Assembly: GCA_904502165.1 (NCBI GenBank)
Contig: CAJGDB010000091.1
Coordinates: 1 to 7,192 of the forward strand
Direction: 5' to 3'
Length of the DNA stretch: 7,192 bases
Source: an uncultured Akkermansia sp.
Lineage (GTDB): Bacteria > Verrucomicrobiota > Verrucomicrobiia > Verrucomicrobiales > Akkermansiaceae
This document shows, piece after piece, positions 6,958-7,192 of the stretch (position 1 is its first letter; every line of letters starts with the position of its first letter). The notes beneath the pieces were generated by a model that was given only the letters and a program-made list of their open reading frames with translations, was not told the origin of the DNA and did not search any database. The translations under genes were made by a program, and so were the position numbers.

Positions 6958-6990
6958 AAAAAAACACCGCGATTCTGGTGAATCGCGGTG
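6958..6990 (-). terminator. Intrinsic terminator after the purQ-like gene
   Basis: A perfect 11-bp stem (CACCGCGATTC pairing with GAATCGCGGTG; arms 6980-6990 and 6965-6975) with a 4-base ACCA loop, followed by seven T (6958-6964) on the minus strand. It starts 31 bases after the purQ-like stop. The A tract 5' of the stem could lengthen pairing with the U tract. On the plus strand no U tract follows the stem, so it is expected to act only on minus-strand transcripts. Confidence 0.93.
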
Positions 6991-7021
6991 GAAAAAATCT
7001 TAATGAATCACTAATCAGTAA

Positions 7022-7192
7022 TCACTTAATCGCATCATAGGCTCCCTTGAAGAAGTAGTAGCCCCAGCCCCAATCGGGGTCACCGGACCAATCCGGGTCA
7101 TAGTGGTGGCGGGGCTTCAGGAAGCGCTCCGGGTGGGGCATGAGACCCATGGCGCGGCCGGTGGGGTCCATGAGGCCGGCGATGCGGAGCTC
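7022..7192 (-). CDS. purQ: C-terminal end of phosphoribosylformylglycinamidine synthase glutaminase subunit (PurQ-like), partial
   Basis: Fifty-six codons plus TGA; the 5' part lies beyond the window edge. The segment GRAMGLMPHPERF is the diagnostic end of the class I glutamine amidotransferase domain of FGAM synthase, with the catalytic His and Glu in PHPE. This domain releases ammonia from glutamine for conversion of FGAR to FGAM in purine biosynthesis. GLMPHPER fits free-standing PurQ better than the fused PurL type, whose motif is usually closer to IMMPHPER, but a fusion cannot be excluded because the upstream part is missing. The tail after the motif is aromatic and acidic, with DPDW twice (KPRHHYDPDW and SGDPDWGWGYYFF), and ends KGAYDAIK. 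The gene has its own terminator and appears unrelated in function to the SNF2 gene that follows it. Confidence 0.82.
   Translation of the reverse strand, partial: ELRIAGLMDPTGRAMGLMPHPERFLKPRHHYDPDWSGDPDWGWGYYFFKGAYDAIK

Noticed and set aside
5816..7003. 395-codon plus-strand open frame
   Set aside because: It lies opposite the SNF2 N-terminal half, crosses that gene's promoter and much of the purQ terminator, and has a Gln/Arg/Ala-rich composition typical of an antisense shadow.
7005..7025. Three near-identical heptamers (GTGATTA, CTGATTA, GTGATTC on the minus strand) over the purQ-like stop codon
   Set aside because: Too short and AT-biased to call a repeat element or binding site; no further copies are seen.

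Overview
The window is a compact, GC-rich stretch of bacterial chromosome in which every gene I can support lies on the minus strand. In transcription order (high to low coordinate) it holds the 3' end of a purine-synthesis glutamine amidotransferase (purQ-like), a SNF2-family DNA translocase with a DUF3670-type middle region, recA, a small SprT-like zinc metalloprotease, and a class A penicillin-binding protein. The long plus-strand open frames are read as antisense shadows of these genes. I see no mobile element, CRISPR array, tRNA, rRNA or phage gene, and no gap over 300 bases lacks a gene.

The source is a Gram-negative-type bacterium. Gene content, the RecA sequence, GC-rich codon use and the lack of Shine-Dalgarno sequences would fit a member of the Verrucomicrobiota such as the Akkermansia group. 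That placement is an impression, not a demonstrated assignment.

Layout: the purQ-like gene ends at 7022 and is followed by a clear intrinsic terminator (stem 6965-6990, U7 tail). Seven bases beyond the U tract begins a sigma70-type promoter (TTGACA, 17 bp, TAGACT) for the SNF2 gene. SNF2 ends at 4262. A 79-bp gap holds a second promoter with the same -10 hexamer (TTGCAA, 17 bp, TAGACT), placed so that the recA transcript would begin only 2-3 bases before its ATG. recA is closed by a strong intrinsic terminator (3105-3137) whose U tract ends 5 bases before the first possible ATG of the sprT-like gene. The sprT-like stop and the PBP start are 4 bases apart, so those two are probably co-transcribed, either by read-through past the recA terminator or from a promoter I cannot see.

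Three genes (SNF2, recA, sprT-like) fit DNA repair or DNA-protein transactions. The PBP is a cell-wall synthase and the purQ-like gene belongs to purine biosynthesis. The content is ordinary. The most interesting signal is in initiation: no start has a Shine-Dalgarno sequence, recA looks leaderless, and the SNF2 frame runs open and homologous-looking upstream of its first legal start codon (GTG at 6865) to an ATC codon (6914-6916) that sits at the predicted +1 of its promoter. That pattern suggests either a non-AUG leaderless start or an ATG lost by mutation or sequence error.
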